IMG/VR virus record: IMGVR_UViG_3300028653_000024
Span: 1 to 48,916 of that record
Source: a virus
Direction: 5' to 3' (one strand)
Length of the DNA stretch: 48,916 bases
The translations under genes were made by a program, and so were the position numbers. Of the stretch, positions 7,885 to 16,332 are shown in pieces; within the stretch, counting starts at the first letter, position 1, and each line of letters begins with the position of its first letter. The notes below the pieces were generated by a model. It was given only the letters and a program-made list of their open reading frames with translations. It made no database searches and was not told the origin of the DNA.

Positions 7885-7914
7885 TTGTATTTATAAGTGA
7901 ATAATAAGTATAAT
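7885..7914 (+). promoter_or_regulatory. Promoter for the protease/scaffold/capsid genes
   Basis: TTGTAT at 7885-7890, an 18-base spacer and a perfect TATAAT at 7909-7914. This leaves about 23 bases to the start codon, including the AAGGAGG ribosome binding site. It overlaps an inverted repeat, TTATTATT (7874-7881) with AATAATAA (7900-7907). An internal promoter here would raise capsid and scaffold expression. Confidence 0.5.
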
Positions 7915-7937
7915 GAGGGTGTGAAAAGGAGGAAAGC

Positions 7938-9101
7938 TTGCCTTTCCGTATAGACAAAATCGCTATAAAAGGCCGAGTGTCCCGTACAGATGAAGGTTAT
8001 CTCACGGGCACGGCCCCCATTACCAGAGCCGGTGTATTTAAATATCATGGTCAGGATGGAAAACCTTATTATGAGCTACGCCATCCTGACGATGTTTTTG
8101 CTGCTGATTCTCTTGAAACTCTTAAGATGGTCCCTATCACAAACACCCACCCTTGGTTCGGAAAAGTCAAGTCTGATAATGTCAAGCGGGTACAAATTGG
8201 TATGACCGGAGAGAGTATCAAAGTGGACGCTCCTCATGTCATGTCTTCTATAAAAATCACCGATGGCCCCGCTGTAGAGGACATTGACTCAGGTAGGCAA
8301 CAGGTGTCTGCCGGGTACAAATGCCAAGTTGTAAAGGAAATAGGTGTTTTTGACGGGGTTGAATATACCAGTAGACAAAAAGACATTCGGTATAATCATG
8401 TGGCTCTCTGCGATGTTGGCCGGGCAGGACCAGACGTAGGGCTTAATCTCGATTCTCTTGACGAACAAGATACAGATATTATGGTGTGTGATTCATTCGA
8501 TAATTCACAATTCACAGGGAGTAAGAACATGGGTAAACTCGTTCTTGACTCTTGCGAGTATGAAGCCCCGCAGGAAGTCATCAATGCATATAATAAGCTT
8601 CATACTGATTCGGACGGTCTTAAAAGTCAAGTCACCAGTTTGACTAAAGACCAAGACTCCCTTAAAGGGGAAAATGCCGCTTTGAAATCGAAAGTGGATG
8701 CTTTCGAGAAAAGGGACATTGGTAAAGAGGTCCAGGACGCTGTTAAAAATCGCCGGGCGCTTGAGACTTCCGCTACTGTTGTTCTTGCCAAAGAAGTTGT
8801 GGCGAAGTTCGATAGCATGAGCGATGCTGAAATTCGCAAGGCTGTCATTGCTTCTAAGATGCCTGATCTGAAACTTGACGGTCAGAGCGATTCGTTTATT
8901 GACGGATGCTTCAATACCGTTATTGCTTTGGCAAAAACGGAAAAGAAGGCGGATGCTCTTGCTGGTCAGCGCGGTGCCAGTAAAGGCGCGGAGAGCGGAA
9001 AAGAACATCGGGAAGACGGCAAGATCAACTCAGCCGCTGCTCAGGACAAGTATCTTGACGGATTAAAAAATGGTTGGAAGAACAAAAAAGATAGCAAGTA
9101 A
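7938..9101 (+). CDS. DUF2213-type prohead protease fused to scaffold
   Basis: The start is a TTG seven bases behind AAGGAGG. The 387-residue product has an N-terminal DUF2213-like region (about 1-175; typical strings include GYLTGTAPITRAGVFKY, VPITNTHPW and VSAGYKCQV). The C-terminal region (about 200-387) is charged and helical, with a coiled coil near 225-265 (SLKGENAALKSKVDAFEK). DUF2213 proteins occupy the maturation-protease position just before capsid genes, and the coiled-coil tail resembles a scaffold. Catalytic residues cannot be fixed by eye. An internal start at 8529 probably makes the scaffold alone. Confidence 0.82.
   Translation: MPFRIDKIAIKGRVSRTDEGYLTGTAPITRAGVFKYHGQDGKPYYELRHPDDVFAADSLETLKMVPITNTHPWFGKVKSDNVKRVQIGMTGESIKVDAPHVMSSIKITDGPAVEDIDSGRQQVSAGYKCQVVKEIGVFDGVEYTSRQKDIRYNHVALCDVGRAGPDVGLNLDSLDEQDTDIMVCDSFDNSQFTGSKNMGKLVLDSCEYEAPQEVINAYNKLHTDSDGLKSQVTSLTKDQDSLKGENAALKSKVDAFEKRDIGKEVQDAVKNRRALETSATVVLAKEVVAKFDSMSDAEIRKAVIASKMPDLKLDGQSDSFIDGCFNTVIALAKTEKKADALAGQRGASKGAESGKEHREDGKINSAAAQDKYLDGLKNGWKNKKDSK
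8529..9101 (+). CDS. Probable nested scaffold protein (in-frame internal start)
   Basis: An in-frame ATG at codon 198 of the protease/scaffold gene has GGGAG seven bases upstream (8517-8521). It would produce a 190-residue protein covering only the coiled-coil, charged C-terminal half. Nested scaffolds made from the 3' part of a protease gene are well known (lambda C/Nu3). The signal here is the ribosome binding site plus the domain boundary. Translation from it is inferred. Confidence 0.5.
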   Translation: MGKLVLDSCEYEAPQEVINAYNKLHTDSDGLKSQVTSLTKDQDSLKGENAALKSKVDAFEKRDIGKEVQDAVKNRRALETSATVVLAKEVVAKFDSMSDAEIRKAVIASKMPDLKLDGQSDSFIDGCFNTVIALAKTEKKADALAGQRGASKGAESGKEHREDGKINSAAAQDKYLDGLKNGWKNKKDSK

Positions 9102-9123
9102 TTTTTAAAAAGGAGATATTAAC

Positions 9124-9666
9124 ATGCAGACCTCTTATGGCATCAATATGGGCCGGTACATTGCCGGTCAGTTGGATGACCTTCGTAGTTCGGTTATTGA
9201 AAGCTACATCGCTGATGTAGCGATGGGTTTTGGCCTGGGAGTGATGACCAGTGTTGTTCCCGGTGGTACGTATGCGGCAGGTTTTATACCTGGTCCTATT
9301 GGTGGTGGGTTTCGGCAGGGTAGTGTGAAACTTCCTACTGCTGGTGGGCAGACTTTTGCTGGTTTTACGGTCAATCAGCACAATGAACAAACCTATCCGT
9401 TTACTGCTTCGAGTGCAGCGTATGCGGCCAACGACATTGTGAACGTGTGTCGTAGGGGTTTGGTGGTTGTCACTGTTGCAGCCAACGTTACCGCAGCCAT
9501 TACGGATACTGTTTACATTGTTTGTTCCGGTGCAACTGCCGGTCAGATCACAAACAGTTCGGGTAGTTCGGCAATTGCGGCAACAAATTCGGTTTTCAAA
9601 GAAACTATGAATACGGCTTCGGCAAGTGCAACAGGTTTGTGCTTGGTCGAAATCAATATGCCTTAA
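9124..9666 (+). CDS. Probable capsid decoration/cement protein
   Basis: A 180-residue protein, Gly/Ala/Thr/Val-rich and beta-strand-like (GGTYAAGFIPGPIGGGF, then TVYIVCSGATAGQI), between the scaffold and the major capsid gene. Its composition and place fit head decoration or cement proteins (DUF2190-like or P22 gp24-like), which sit on the capsid lattice and stabilise it. It has a good AAGGAG-type ribosome binding site. The exact family is not certain. Confidence 0.65.
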   Translation: MQTSYGINMGRYIAGQLDDLRSSVIESYIADVAMGFGLGVMTSVVPGGTYAAGFIPGPIGGGFRQGSVKLPTAGGQTFAGFTVNQHNEQTYPFTASSAAYAANDIVNVCRRGLVVVTVAANVTAAITDTVYIVCSGATAGQITNSSGSSAIAATNSVFKETMNTASASATGLCLVEINMP

Positions 9667-9698
9667 TCAAGTGAAACAATTTTAAAGGAGTTGTGAAA

Positions 9699-10760
9699 AT
9701 GAATAAGTTTAAAATGGATGCGGCATATTGGAAACAGGATGATGCCGTATTGTTCGATGAAGAAGCGTTAGAGAGGATTGACGCTGTAGAAAAGAAACTA
9801 CAGTTTGTCTTCTCTATGGACTCCGGTGAATCGGCGTTCTTTGCTCGTCAGTTGGAGTTCATTAAGTCGAAGACGTATGACATCAAGTATCCGAACCTCC
9901 GGGCACAGGAACTTCTTCCTGTTTCCATGGAAGCCGGACCGGGAGCGAACACCATTACCTACCGTCAGTACAACATGGTTGGCCAGATGAAGTTTATTGC
10001 TCAGTATGCCAAAGACCTTCCCCGCGTTGACATTTACGGTAAGGAATTTCATGCTTTTGTAAAGAGCATGGGTGAGTCTTATGGTTACACGATCCAGGAA
10101 GTTCGGAATGCTATGTACGCGAACGTTCCCCTGCAACAGCGCAAAGCCAATGCCGCTCGACTTGCTTATGAGCAAGCGGTGAACCGCAATGCTTGGTTTG
10201 CTGATGGTTCGGCTACCTATGCCGGTTGTATGGGTTTGTTCTACAATAGCAACATTACCACTATGGCTGCTCCTACGGGTCTATGGTGTGACGGTACTGG
10301 CGCTTCTCTTGGTAAAACCCCGGACCAGATTATAGCGGATGTCAATGTCGCTATTAATTATGTCCCACAGCTTACCAAAATGGTAGAGTCGGTAAACACT
10401 ATCCTGATGCCCTCTATTCATTTGGCTTATATCAAATCCACCATGCGGTCCACGATTTCCGATGCCACGATCTATGAGGTTTTGGTTCGGAATCACCCCG
10501 GTGTGTCTTTTGAGGCGTTGAATGAGGCGTATGCGGTTCCTGCTTCTACGGCTACAGGTATGTCGTGGAGTTCAACGAATCCGAGTATACTTCTTGCTTA
10601 TGACAAGAACCCGGATAAGCTGACTCTTGAAATTCCTCAGCCCTTTGAACAGTTCCCTGTCCAGGAAGTTGGGTTGGAGTACGAAATTCCGTGTCATGCT
10701 CGGTATGCCGGAGTTATTACATATTATCCCCTGTCGATTCTGTTGATGTACGGTATATAG
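9699..10760 (+). CDS. Major capsid protein (DUF2184-like)
   Basis: A 353-residue protein with features of the HK97-fold DUF2184 capsid family. It has an N-arm with QLEFIKSKTYDIKYP, then GPGANTITYRQYNMVGQMKFI, an A-domain stretch with VNTILMPSIHLAYI, and a C-terminal segment ending VPFEQ-like QPFEQFPVQEVGLEYEIPCHAR. It polymerises into the icosahedral shell. The ATG at 9699 is eight bases behind AAAGGAG; the GTG at 9693 is too close to that site. A rho-independent-type hairpin follows the gene. Confidence 0.88.
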   Translation: MNKFKMDAAYWKQDDAVLFDEEALERIDAVEKKLQFVFSMDSGESAFFARQLEFIKSKTYDIKYPNLRAQELLPVSMEAGPGANTITYRQYNMVGQMKFIAQYAKDLPRVDIYGKEFHAFVKSMGESYGYTIQEVRNAMYANVPLQQRKANAARLAYEQAVNRNAWFADGSATYAGCMGLFYNSNITTMAAPTGLWCDGTGASLGKTPDQIIADVNVAINYVPQLTKMVESVNTILMPSIHLAYIKSTMRSTISDATIYEVLVRNHPGVSFEALNEAYAVPASTATGMSWSSTNPSILLAYDKNPDKLTLEIPQPFEQFPVQEVGLEYEIPCHARYAGVITYYPLSILLMYGI

Positions 10761-10767
10761 TCACCCA

Positions 10768-10789
10768 AAGGCCGTGTAAAAGCGGCCTT
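10768..10789 (+). terminator. Hairpin terminator after the capsid gene
   Basis: A perfect seven-base stem AAGGCCG/CGGCCTT with an eight-base loop, followed by ATCTT. The U-tract is short, so it may stop only part of the transcription. That would lower expression of downstream connector genes relative to capsid. Confidence 0.6.
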
Positions 10790-10809
10790 ATCTTAACAAG
10801 GAGTTACAA

Positions 10810-11328
10810 ATGAAACTGGTTTTTTCTCTTATAGCGAGTTTAGCAGTGGTTTTTTGTTTAGTGGCCGCTGCTCCTACGGACATAACTATTGATGCCAACC
10901 CTGTTCTGAATGGAAGTTGGTATGAGGCTCTTACCCCCTCTCAGATCACCCTTACTGGTGTAGGGGACACGTCCACTCTTGCGTATCAGTGGAGGCCAGC
11001 ATATAGTGGAAGTGATGTTATACTTATGAGAACGAGAGTAAGGAATCCTTCTGTGGATTCAACTGCTTATAGTGTAAACATAGATTGCTTAGATAAGAAT
11101 AAAAACTTGCTGTATACTTATGCGGCAGATACTTCTATTGATACTTTGGGCAAGCCGGTAAAACTGCCTATTGGTTCTATTTGTATTGGGAGTTTTTATA
11201 ATATTAGAATAGTGTCAGTAACCCCAAGTACCGCTGCAAGAAAACATACTTTAGGGACAGATTCTCTTGCTGCTTATTGGTGGTTGTACTATCCGAACAA
11301 AGTAATACGTAATAGCGGCGGTAAATAA
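10810..11328 (+). CDS. Exported protein in the head cluster, hypothetical
   Basis: A 172-residue protein that begins with a clear signal peptide: MKLVFSLIASLAVVFCLVAAAP, with a probable cleavage after Ala-Ala-Ala near residue 21. The rest is beta-rich (Ser/Thr/Tyr, no cysteine pair) and could be a small periplasmic or surface domain. It has a good AAGGAG ribosome binding site. It lies between capsid and connector genes. A Sec signal on a phage structural-cluster protein is unusual; it may be a host-directed accessory protein. Confidence 0.7.
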   Translation: MKLVFSLIASLAVVFCLVAAAPTDITIDANPVLNGSWYEALTPSQITLTGVGDTSTLAYQWRPAYSGSDVILMRTRVRNPSVDSTAYSVNIDCLDKNKNLLYTYAADTSIDTLGKPVKLPIGSICIGSFYNIRIVSVTPSTAARKHTLGTDSLAAYWWLYYPNKVIRNSGGK

Positions 11329-11346
11329 CTTTTAAGGAGGTCGTTT

Positions 11347-11838
11347 ATGGAAGTTAAAAAAGTAGAAACTAAAAAAGAAGAAGCGAAAGAGGTTGTAGTG
11401 ACCCCTCTCCGTATTTTTCGCAGGAGAGACAACATCAATGTTATTGCTGGTGTGACGATGTATCCTGGGATAACAGTGGTCCCGGCAAGTAAGCGTGAAG
11501 CTCTTTTAAGTAACAGGTATTTCCAGATAGAGGTAGAAGCTGGAAATGTGGAAGTGTTAAAAGACGTACCAATGCTCAAGCCGGAAGATTCACAGATTTC
11601 TCAGCCGGAAAAGCCTCTTACCGGGGATATGGATATAGACCAAGTGAATGCAATTCTTTCGACTCCTATGTTGGAAGCGGTACAAGCTATTAAGGGAGAC
11701 CCGAAGAAGAATATTCCTGGGGTTTTGAATATCCCTGTGTTGAAGAAAGTGGCTGCACAAGACACACGTCCAGGTGTGGTGGTTGCGGCAGAGCAACAGG
11801 TCGCTATGTTATCGAAACCGGACAGTGAGAAAGAGTAA
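11347..11838 (+). CDS. Head-cluster protein, hypothetical
   Basis: A 163-residue protein with a Lys/Glu-rich N-terminal 20 residues and then a compact beta segment (NVIAGVTMYPGITVVPASKREALLSNRYF). A long Pro/Glu-rich, probably disordered C-terminus completes it. It has an AAGGAGG ribosome binding site. Its last base overlaps the next start (TAATG). No family is recognised; by position it is a minor head or connector-associated protein. Confidence 0.65.
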   Translation: MEVKKVETKKEEAKEVVVTPLRIFRRRDNINVIAGVTMYPGITVVPASKREALLSNRYFQIEVEAGNVEVLKDVPMLKPEDSQISQPEKPLTGDMDIDQVNAILSTPMLEAVQAIKGDPKKNIPGVLNIPVLKKVAAQDTRPGVVVAAEQQVAMLSKPDSEKE

Positions 11839-12257
11839 TGGCTGTTGCTGATATTATTGCTGTTCGAGCGCCAGAGTATTCAACATACCCTGGCCTCGCC
11901 AGCTTTATTTCCATAGCTGATTCTCAAACAGGTGCTTTTGATTCTACGCCATTAGACAGCGCAGGGACGCTTGGGACAACAAGGGACATGGCTGTAGCCC
12001 TCAGGGCTTTGCATATGATGTGCAGGAGCAAGTACCGTGATGGCGGGTTTTCCGGGGGCCAGATTTCGTTTGAGCGAGAGGGGGAGTTGGATAAGAAATT
12101 TACGGTCGATCCGGCTCTTATCAAGAAATACCCCGACCTTGTAACAACTATTTGGGGTCTTGAATTGATTGAGATGATTAAGTCTTGCTTTGGTTTTGTT
12201 GGAATGACGCGAAACGGAACACCACCAAGTTCTGCTGGTGAGATTATAGGCCAGTAA
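11838..12257 (+). CDS. Head-tail connector protein (DUF4054-like)
   Basis: A 139-residue protein. The N-terminal helices contain the region RAPEYSTYPGLASFISIAD, and the C-terminal helix is followed by VGMTRNGTPPSS. The arrangement resembles DUF4054/gp6-like adaptor proteins that dock on the portal. It directly overlaps the previous gene and precedes other neck proteins, which supports the role. The family call is moderate. Confidence 0.65.
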   Translation: MAVADIIAVRAPEYSTYPGLASFISIADSQTGAFDSTPLDSAGTLGTTRDMAVALRALHMMCRSKYRDGGFSGGQISFEREGELDKKFTVDPALIKKYPDLVTTIWGLELIEMIKSCFGFVGMTRNGTPPSSAGEIIGQ

Positions 12258-12258
12258 T

Positions 12259-12768
12259 ATGAAAATGAAAATTACTACAACTTATAGAGATACAGATTTG
12301 GGTTTACATGAAATTATTGTAAACTCAAAAGAGTTTGCCAAGGACTATTTGAAAGTTGGGTATCCAGAAGGTGGAAAAGTGGCTGCTCCCTCACAAGAAG
12401 GAAGTCAGCATGAGCCTTTTACGGAAATGCACGAAGTTGCTTCTATAGCTTGTGTCCATGAGTATGGCTCCAAATCACGCAATGTCCCTGCTCGACCCAC
12501 ACTTGCTCCGGCGATAGATCACAACAAAGAGGAAATATCAAACAAAATCAAAGAGGTTGATGGAAAAATAATTGATGGCTCTTTGAAGGTACAGGCTGCT
12601 TGGAAGATGCTTGGTGAGATGGTTGTCAGTATGATTAAGCAGCAGATACTTACTAAGTTTGACCCTGAGTTGAAACCAAGAACCATAAAGCGTAAAGGGT
12701 TTGACAAACCCCTTATGGATAGGTTGCAGATGCTAAACACTGTTCAATATAAGGTTGTTAAAAAGTGA
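12259..12768 (+). CDS. Neck/tail-completion protein (HK97 gp10-like)
   Basis: A 169-residue protein with the recognisable combination ACVHEYGSKSRNVPARPTL near residues 64-82. A C-terminal PRTIKRKG...PLMDRLQMLNTVQYKV stretch follows, seen in virion-morphogenesis and gp10-like neck proteins. Members bridge the head connector and tail terminator. Its stop overlaps the next GTG start. Confidence 0.65.
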   Translation: MKMKITTTYRDTDLGLHEIIVNSKEFAKDYLKVGYPEGGKVAAPSQEGSQHEPFTEMHEVASIACVHEYGSKSRNVPARPTLAPAIDHNKEEISNKIKEVDGKIIDGSLKVQAAWKMLGEMVVSMIKQQILTKFDPELKPRTIKRKGFDKPLMDRLQMLNTVQYKVVKK

Positions 12769-13112
12769 GTAGCTCCTTTAGAAAAAACAGGGTTGTAAAA
12801 CGGTACGCTTCGAGTGGGGAGTATGTGAATGGTAATTTTGTTCCTGTTGGTAGCCCTGTGACTTTTCTTATTATGGCAAGTCAACAGCCGCTGACAGGAA
12901 GGGAGCTTGAAGCTCTTCCAGAAGGAAGAAGGAATAGTGACTCATATAGTCTTTTTACAGACTATCCTTTGGTTACTGCGGAAGTATCAAAAGTAAATAA
13001 TCCGGACATCGTGATGATAAACAACGAGGAGTTTGAAGTTATAAAAGTTGAGTCGTGGCAAAACGACGTTATCAATCATTACAAAGCAACAGTGGTAAAA
13101 AGAGATCAGTAA
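12765..13112 (+). CDS. Head-closure/neck protein, probable
   Basis: A GTG start overlaps the previous stop (GTGA). The 115-residue product is small and beta-rich (GSPVTFLIMASQQPLTGRELEALPEGRR, then IVMINNEEFEVIKVESWQN...HYKATVVK). This is the pattern of gp16/gp9-like head-closure or tail-attachment proteins. The position between gp10-like and tail-terminator-like genes agrees. There is no diagnostic catalytic motif because the role is structural. Confidence 0.6.
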   Translation: MSSSFRKNRVVKRYASSGEYVNGNFVPVGSPVTFLIMASQQPLTGRELEALPEGRRNSDSYSLFTDYPLVTAEVSKVNNPDIVMINNEEFEVIKVESWQNDVINHYKATVVKRDQ

Positions 13113-13648
13113 TGCAGCCCATATATCCTGAAATTATTCGTCGTGGTTTTATTGCTTGGGCACAGAAGTATGGTGGTGTTTTAGCAATTAATAGACACCA
13201 GGACGCACCAGAGCCAAGACGACCGTATATTGACGTACACAACGATTCAACCGAAAGGGAAATGGACGATCTTGAATCTTTACCTGATGGAAATGGAACT
13301 CGTTACGTACGTGGGACGCATGGGTTCAGATTATCAATTCGTTATTTCGGTAGTGTCGATGCCACTGGTTCACTTGATAAATTAGTGTCTACTTTTAGAC
13401 GCAGTGATGTAAGAAGTTTTTTAAGAAGTTATTGTATTATAGTAGTCTCAGTTGGTGTGGTACAAGACATGACTTTTCTTGAACAAATGCACAATGTTGA
13501 GAGGGCTGATGTAGAGTTGCGTTGTCGTACTTCCATTAACGTGCCTTACGGCGGGGATGGAGATTCAGACAACTCTATTATAGAGTCTGTGAGTGTTGAC
13601 GGTACGTTTGAACCGATAAACGAAACCGTTGAAATAGCAATACCTTAA
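13112..13648 (+). CDS. Neck/tail terminator protein (LIC_12616-like)
   Basis: The ATG at 13112 overlaps the preceding stop; a longer frame starting at 13055 lies inside the upstream gene and is rejected. The 178-residue protein has RPYIDVHN near residue 35, a central TRYVRGTHGFRLSIRYFG, and a C-terminal QMHNVERADVELRC. This resembles the phage neck-terminator family found before DUF3383 sheath genes. Its role is to cap the tail tube and join it to the head. Confidence 0.65.
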   Translation: MQPIYPEIIRRGFIAWAQKYGGVLAINRHQDAPEPRRPYIDVHNDSTEREMDDLESLPDGNGTRYVRGTHGFRLSIRYFGSVDATGSLDKLVSTFRRSDVRSFLRSYCIIVVSVGVVQDMTFLEQMHNVERADVELRCRTSINVPYGGDGDSDNSIIESVSVDGTFEPINETVEIAIP

Positions 13649-13662
13649 ACAAGGAGATATAA

Positions 13663-15354
13663 ATGTCACTTAATGACTTAGTAAATGTAAACATTACGAG
13701 GGAAACCGCTGTTATAGGGATTGGCTCCTTGCAGATACCAGCTATCCTAAGTAGTGAATGTAATTTTGCTGATCGGGTTCGTTCTTATGGGACTGATCTT
13801 TCTTCTCTTGCTGCGGATATGGTCGGGGGAGCGAGTTCGAGAACGTACCAGATGGCAAACACTCTTCTCAGTCAAGAGAAGTCTCCAAGCACCTTTAAAA
13901 TTCTTAATCAGTTCGGAAAACGGTATTTTGGTACTCAAGGGACTTTGCGGATAAACGACATTATTTACGTTACGGTAAATGGTGTGAAATACAGCGCCAC
14001 ATACGATGGAACGGTAAACACCACCCAGGCTGCTACGGTTACGGCGTTGTTTGCCGCTGTTGCTGCGGGGACCACGGGGCTGACCTGCACGGCCATCGGG
14101 ACCGGGATCATGTCGCTGTATGCCACTTCCGGCTCAATGGGGATAACTCTTGGTGCTTTCGGAACCACGATTTATGGGAGTAATGCCACGACTTTTACTT
14201 GCTTTCCGATCAACCCCCTTATTTTCAATGTTGGTGGAACTTCTACATATACTGCCGGGGCGACTGTTGGGGAACTTGACGGGGTTGCCTTTTCGGTTGC
14301 TTATTCAAGCACCAAAGACGGTACTCTTGGAGCCATTATCTCTGCCTTGACTGCTCTTGACGGAAACATAGTTGGTCAGCTTACCTCTGAGATACTGTAT
14401 CTCTTTGGTCTGGATGGTTCCCTCCCTGCCGTGACTCTTGATTTTACTGGTTGCACAGGAACAATCAACGCCATCGGAACAAGTACCTATCCGGTTGTAA
14501 CGGGGATAGGGACCGAAACTGTCAATTCTACTTTGTTTGGGAGGCTTATCCTTGCTGATCCTGCCTGGTATGGGTTACTTTGGGATGGAAACGGTCAGTT
14601 GACAGATTACTCTACCTATACGGCTACTCAGATGTTGATTGCTGCTTGGTCTGAGACCAATAAGAAATGGTTTGCTGTTCGATCTAAAGATGCTAACATA
14701 GCAAACCAGCTTGTTACAGCGGATACCACGTCAATTGCTGCACAAGCGAGAACCAACAGCTATACCAGAACATCAGTGTGGTTCCACACCAATGCAGATG
14801 AAAATTTCATTGATGCCGCTGTTATGGGCACTATCTTACCACGTACCCCTGGCTCATACACAGTGAAATTCAAGACGCTTACCGGAGTGGCTATTGACAG
14901 TTTGACACCCACTCAGATTGCAAATATTGAAGCCAAAAACGCCAACGACTATATTGCAATAGTAAACTTGGGGATGACTGAGCAAGGTACAATGGCCCTT
15001 CCTGAGTGGATTGATACTATTATCGGGATTGATTGGATCACAATGAACATCCAAACCAACGTGTTTTCTTCTTTGAAGAATGCTCCTAAAGTTCCTTATG
15101 ACGATACTGGAATAATCACTGTTTGTAATGGCATAGCTGCTGCTTTAGATGCTGCTGTTTCTTCTGGGTTGCTCACTAAAATTCAAAGAGACATAAACGG
15201 GAATGTGGTTGGGGGGTATGTGATTACTCCTCCAAAAGCAATCGATATTTCAGCCAACACTAAGAACTCTCGTAATCTTCCTGGAATACCCTTTACTGCT
15301 TACTTAGCGGGAGCAATACACAGTGTGGTTATCAATGGCATTGTGACGGTGTAA
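13663..15354 (+). CDS. Tail sheath protein (DUF3383 family)
   Basis: A 563-residue protein. The N-terminal region has NITRETAVIGIGSLQIPAIL. The C-terminal region has the DUF3383 hallmark GMTEQGTMALPEWIDTI near residues 437-453, then VPYDDTGI and a final AGAIHSVVINGIVTV. Sheath subunits contract to drive the tube through the envelope. Between them, residues about 103-165 and 202-265 look like two diverged copies of the same beta-alpha domain inserted in the surface region. It has a good AAGGAG site. Confidence 0.85.
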   Translation: MSLNDLVNVNITRETAVIGIGSLQIPAILSSECNFADRVRSYGTDLSSLAADMVGGASSRTYQMANTLLSQEKSPSTFKILNQFGKRYFGTQGTLRINDIIYVTVNGVKYSATYDGTVNTTQAATVTALFAAVAAGTTGLTCTAIGTGIMSLYATSGSMGITLGAFGTTIYGSNATTFTCFPINPLIFNVGGTSTYTAGATVGELDGVAFSVAYSSTKDGTLGAIISALTALDGNIVGQLTSEILYLFGLDGSLPAVTLDFTGCTGTINAIGTSTYPVVTGIGTETVNSTLFGRLILADPAWYGLLWDGNGQLTDYSTYTATQMLIAAWSETNKKWFAVRSKDANIANQLVTADTTSIAAQARTNSYTRTSVWFHTNADENFIDAAVMGTILPRTPGSYTVKFKTLTGVAIDSLTPTQIANIEAKNANDYIAIVNLGMTEQGTMALPEWIDTIIGIDWITMNIQTNVFSSLKNAPKVPYDDTGIITVCNGIAAALDAAVSSGLLTKIQRDINGNVVGGYVITPPKAIDISANTKNSRNLPGIPFTAYLAGAIHSVVINGIVTV

Positions 15355-15387
15355 ACTAAACAATTTTGTTAATAAAGGAGTTAAATT

Positions 15388-15828
15388 ATGGAAGGACAGC
15401 TTGCAACCTTTGACCCTAAGTCCCTTATTGTTATCTTTGGGGCAAGACCTTTGACTTCCTTTGCGGAAGGTACTTTTTTAACTATCTCTCGTAATGACGA
15501 TATGTTTAAAGAGTATATTGGTTCGAGCGGGGAACAAGCCCGGTCGAAATCAAACAACAGAAGCGCATTAGTTAAGCTTACTCTTATTCAAACCAGTGAC
15601 GATAATGATTATCTGTCCTCCGTCGCTATTATGGACGAAGTAACTAACAACGGTATTCTTCCATTGATAATTCACGACCTGCTTGGAACTTCCGGTTACT
15701 TTTCAAAATGGGCATACGCAAAACGTATTGCTGATGCTTCCTATAGCAAAGAAATCCAAGGTCGTGAATGGAATATTTTCTGTGCTTCTATGAATATGTT
15801 TGATGGTGGAAATGTGCCAACCCTTTAA
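15388..15828 (+). CDS. Tail tube protein (DUF3277 family)
   Basis: A 146-residue protein placed just after the sheath. Typical DUF3277 features are FAEGTFLTISRNDDMF near residues 25-40, GEQARSKSNNRSALVKLTLIQTS and the terminal FDGGN. It stacks as hexameric rings to form the DNA conduit. It has a good ribosome binding site (AAAGGAG). Confidence 0.85.
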   Translation: MEGQLATFDPKSLIVIFGARPLTSFAEGTFLTISRNDDMFKEYIGSSGEQARSKSNNRSALVKLTLIQTSDDNDYLSSVAIMDEVTNNGILPLIIHDLLGTSGYFSKWAYAKRIADASYSKEIQGREWNIFCASMNMFDGGNVPTL

Positions 15829-15849
15829 TCAATCTGAATGGAGGTCGCC

Positions 15850-16332
15850 ATGCAGAAAGAATTTTTTAAGGAGGTAAAGGGTGTAAAATATCGCACCCTG
15901 TTATTCCCCTGGTCAGCCGGGATGAATGTGAAATCCCGTTTGGTTAAGTTCCTTGGTCCTGCTATTGATACTATTACCACCACTGGAAAAGAGGGTGGTT
16001 TTCATCTTGATGCCTCTAAGTTCACTGACCGATTAATAGGCCAAGATGTCTCTTCCCTTATTGTAGATGTTCTTCAATACACGTACTCAGAAAAAGAACG
16101 AGTTTCTAAAGAGTATCTTGACAACACTTTTTCTGGTGATTACATGAGTGTTTACAAGCTTGTTTTATGGGTGGTAGAAGTAAACGGTTTTTTCGGGAAA
16201 GGCGATATTTTAGGAATCCTGAAAAAAGCGGTGACAGTAGTTCCTGGGATGTCGCCTGTAAGCAACTCGATGCAGGACTCCTTGACGAACTCCCTAAGTG
16301 GATTGTCTGGCATTCAGGAAAAGCAAGTTTAA
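15850..16332 (+). CDS. Tail assembly chaperone, zero-frame product
   Basis: The ATG at 15850 is preceded by GGAGG; the ATG at 15838 overlaps that site and is rejected. The 160-residue protein begins with a beta segment and has a helical middle. By position between tube and tape measure it is the short form of the tail assembly chaperone that coats the tape measure. After codon 126 (LKK at the A-run 16222-16227) the reading probably shifts -1 in a fraction of ribosomes to give a longer form. Confidence 0.72.
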   Translation: MQKEFFKEVKGVKYRTLLFPWSAGMNVKSRLVKFLGPAIDTITTTGKEGGFHLDASKFTDRLIGQDVSSLIVDVLQYTYSEKERVSKEYLDNTFSGDYMSVYKLVLWVVEVNGFFGKGDILGILKKAVTVVPGMSPVSNSMQDSLTNSLSGLSGIQEKQV

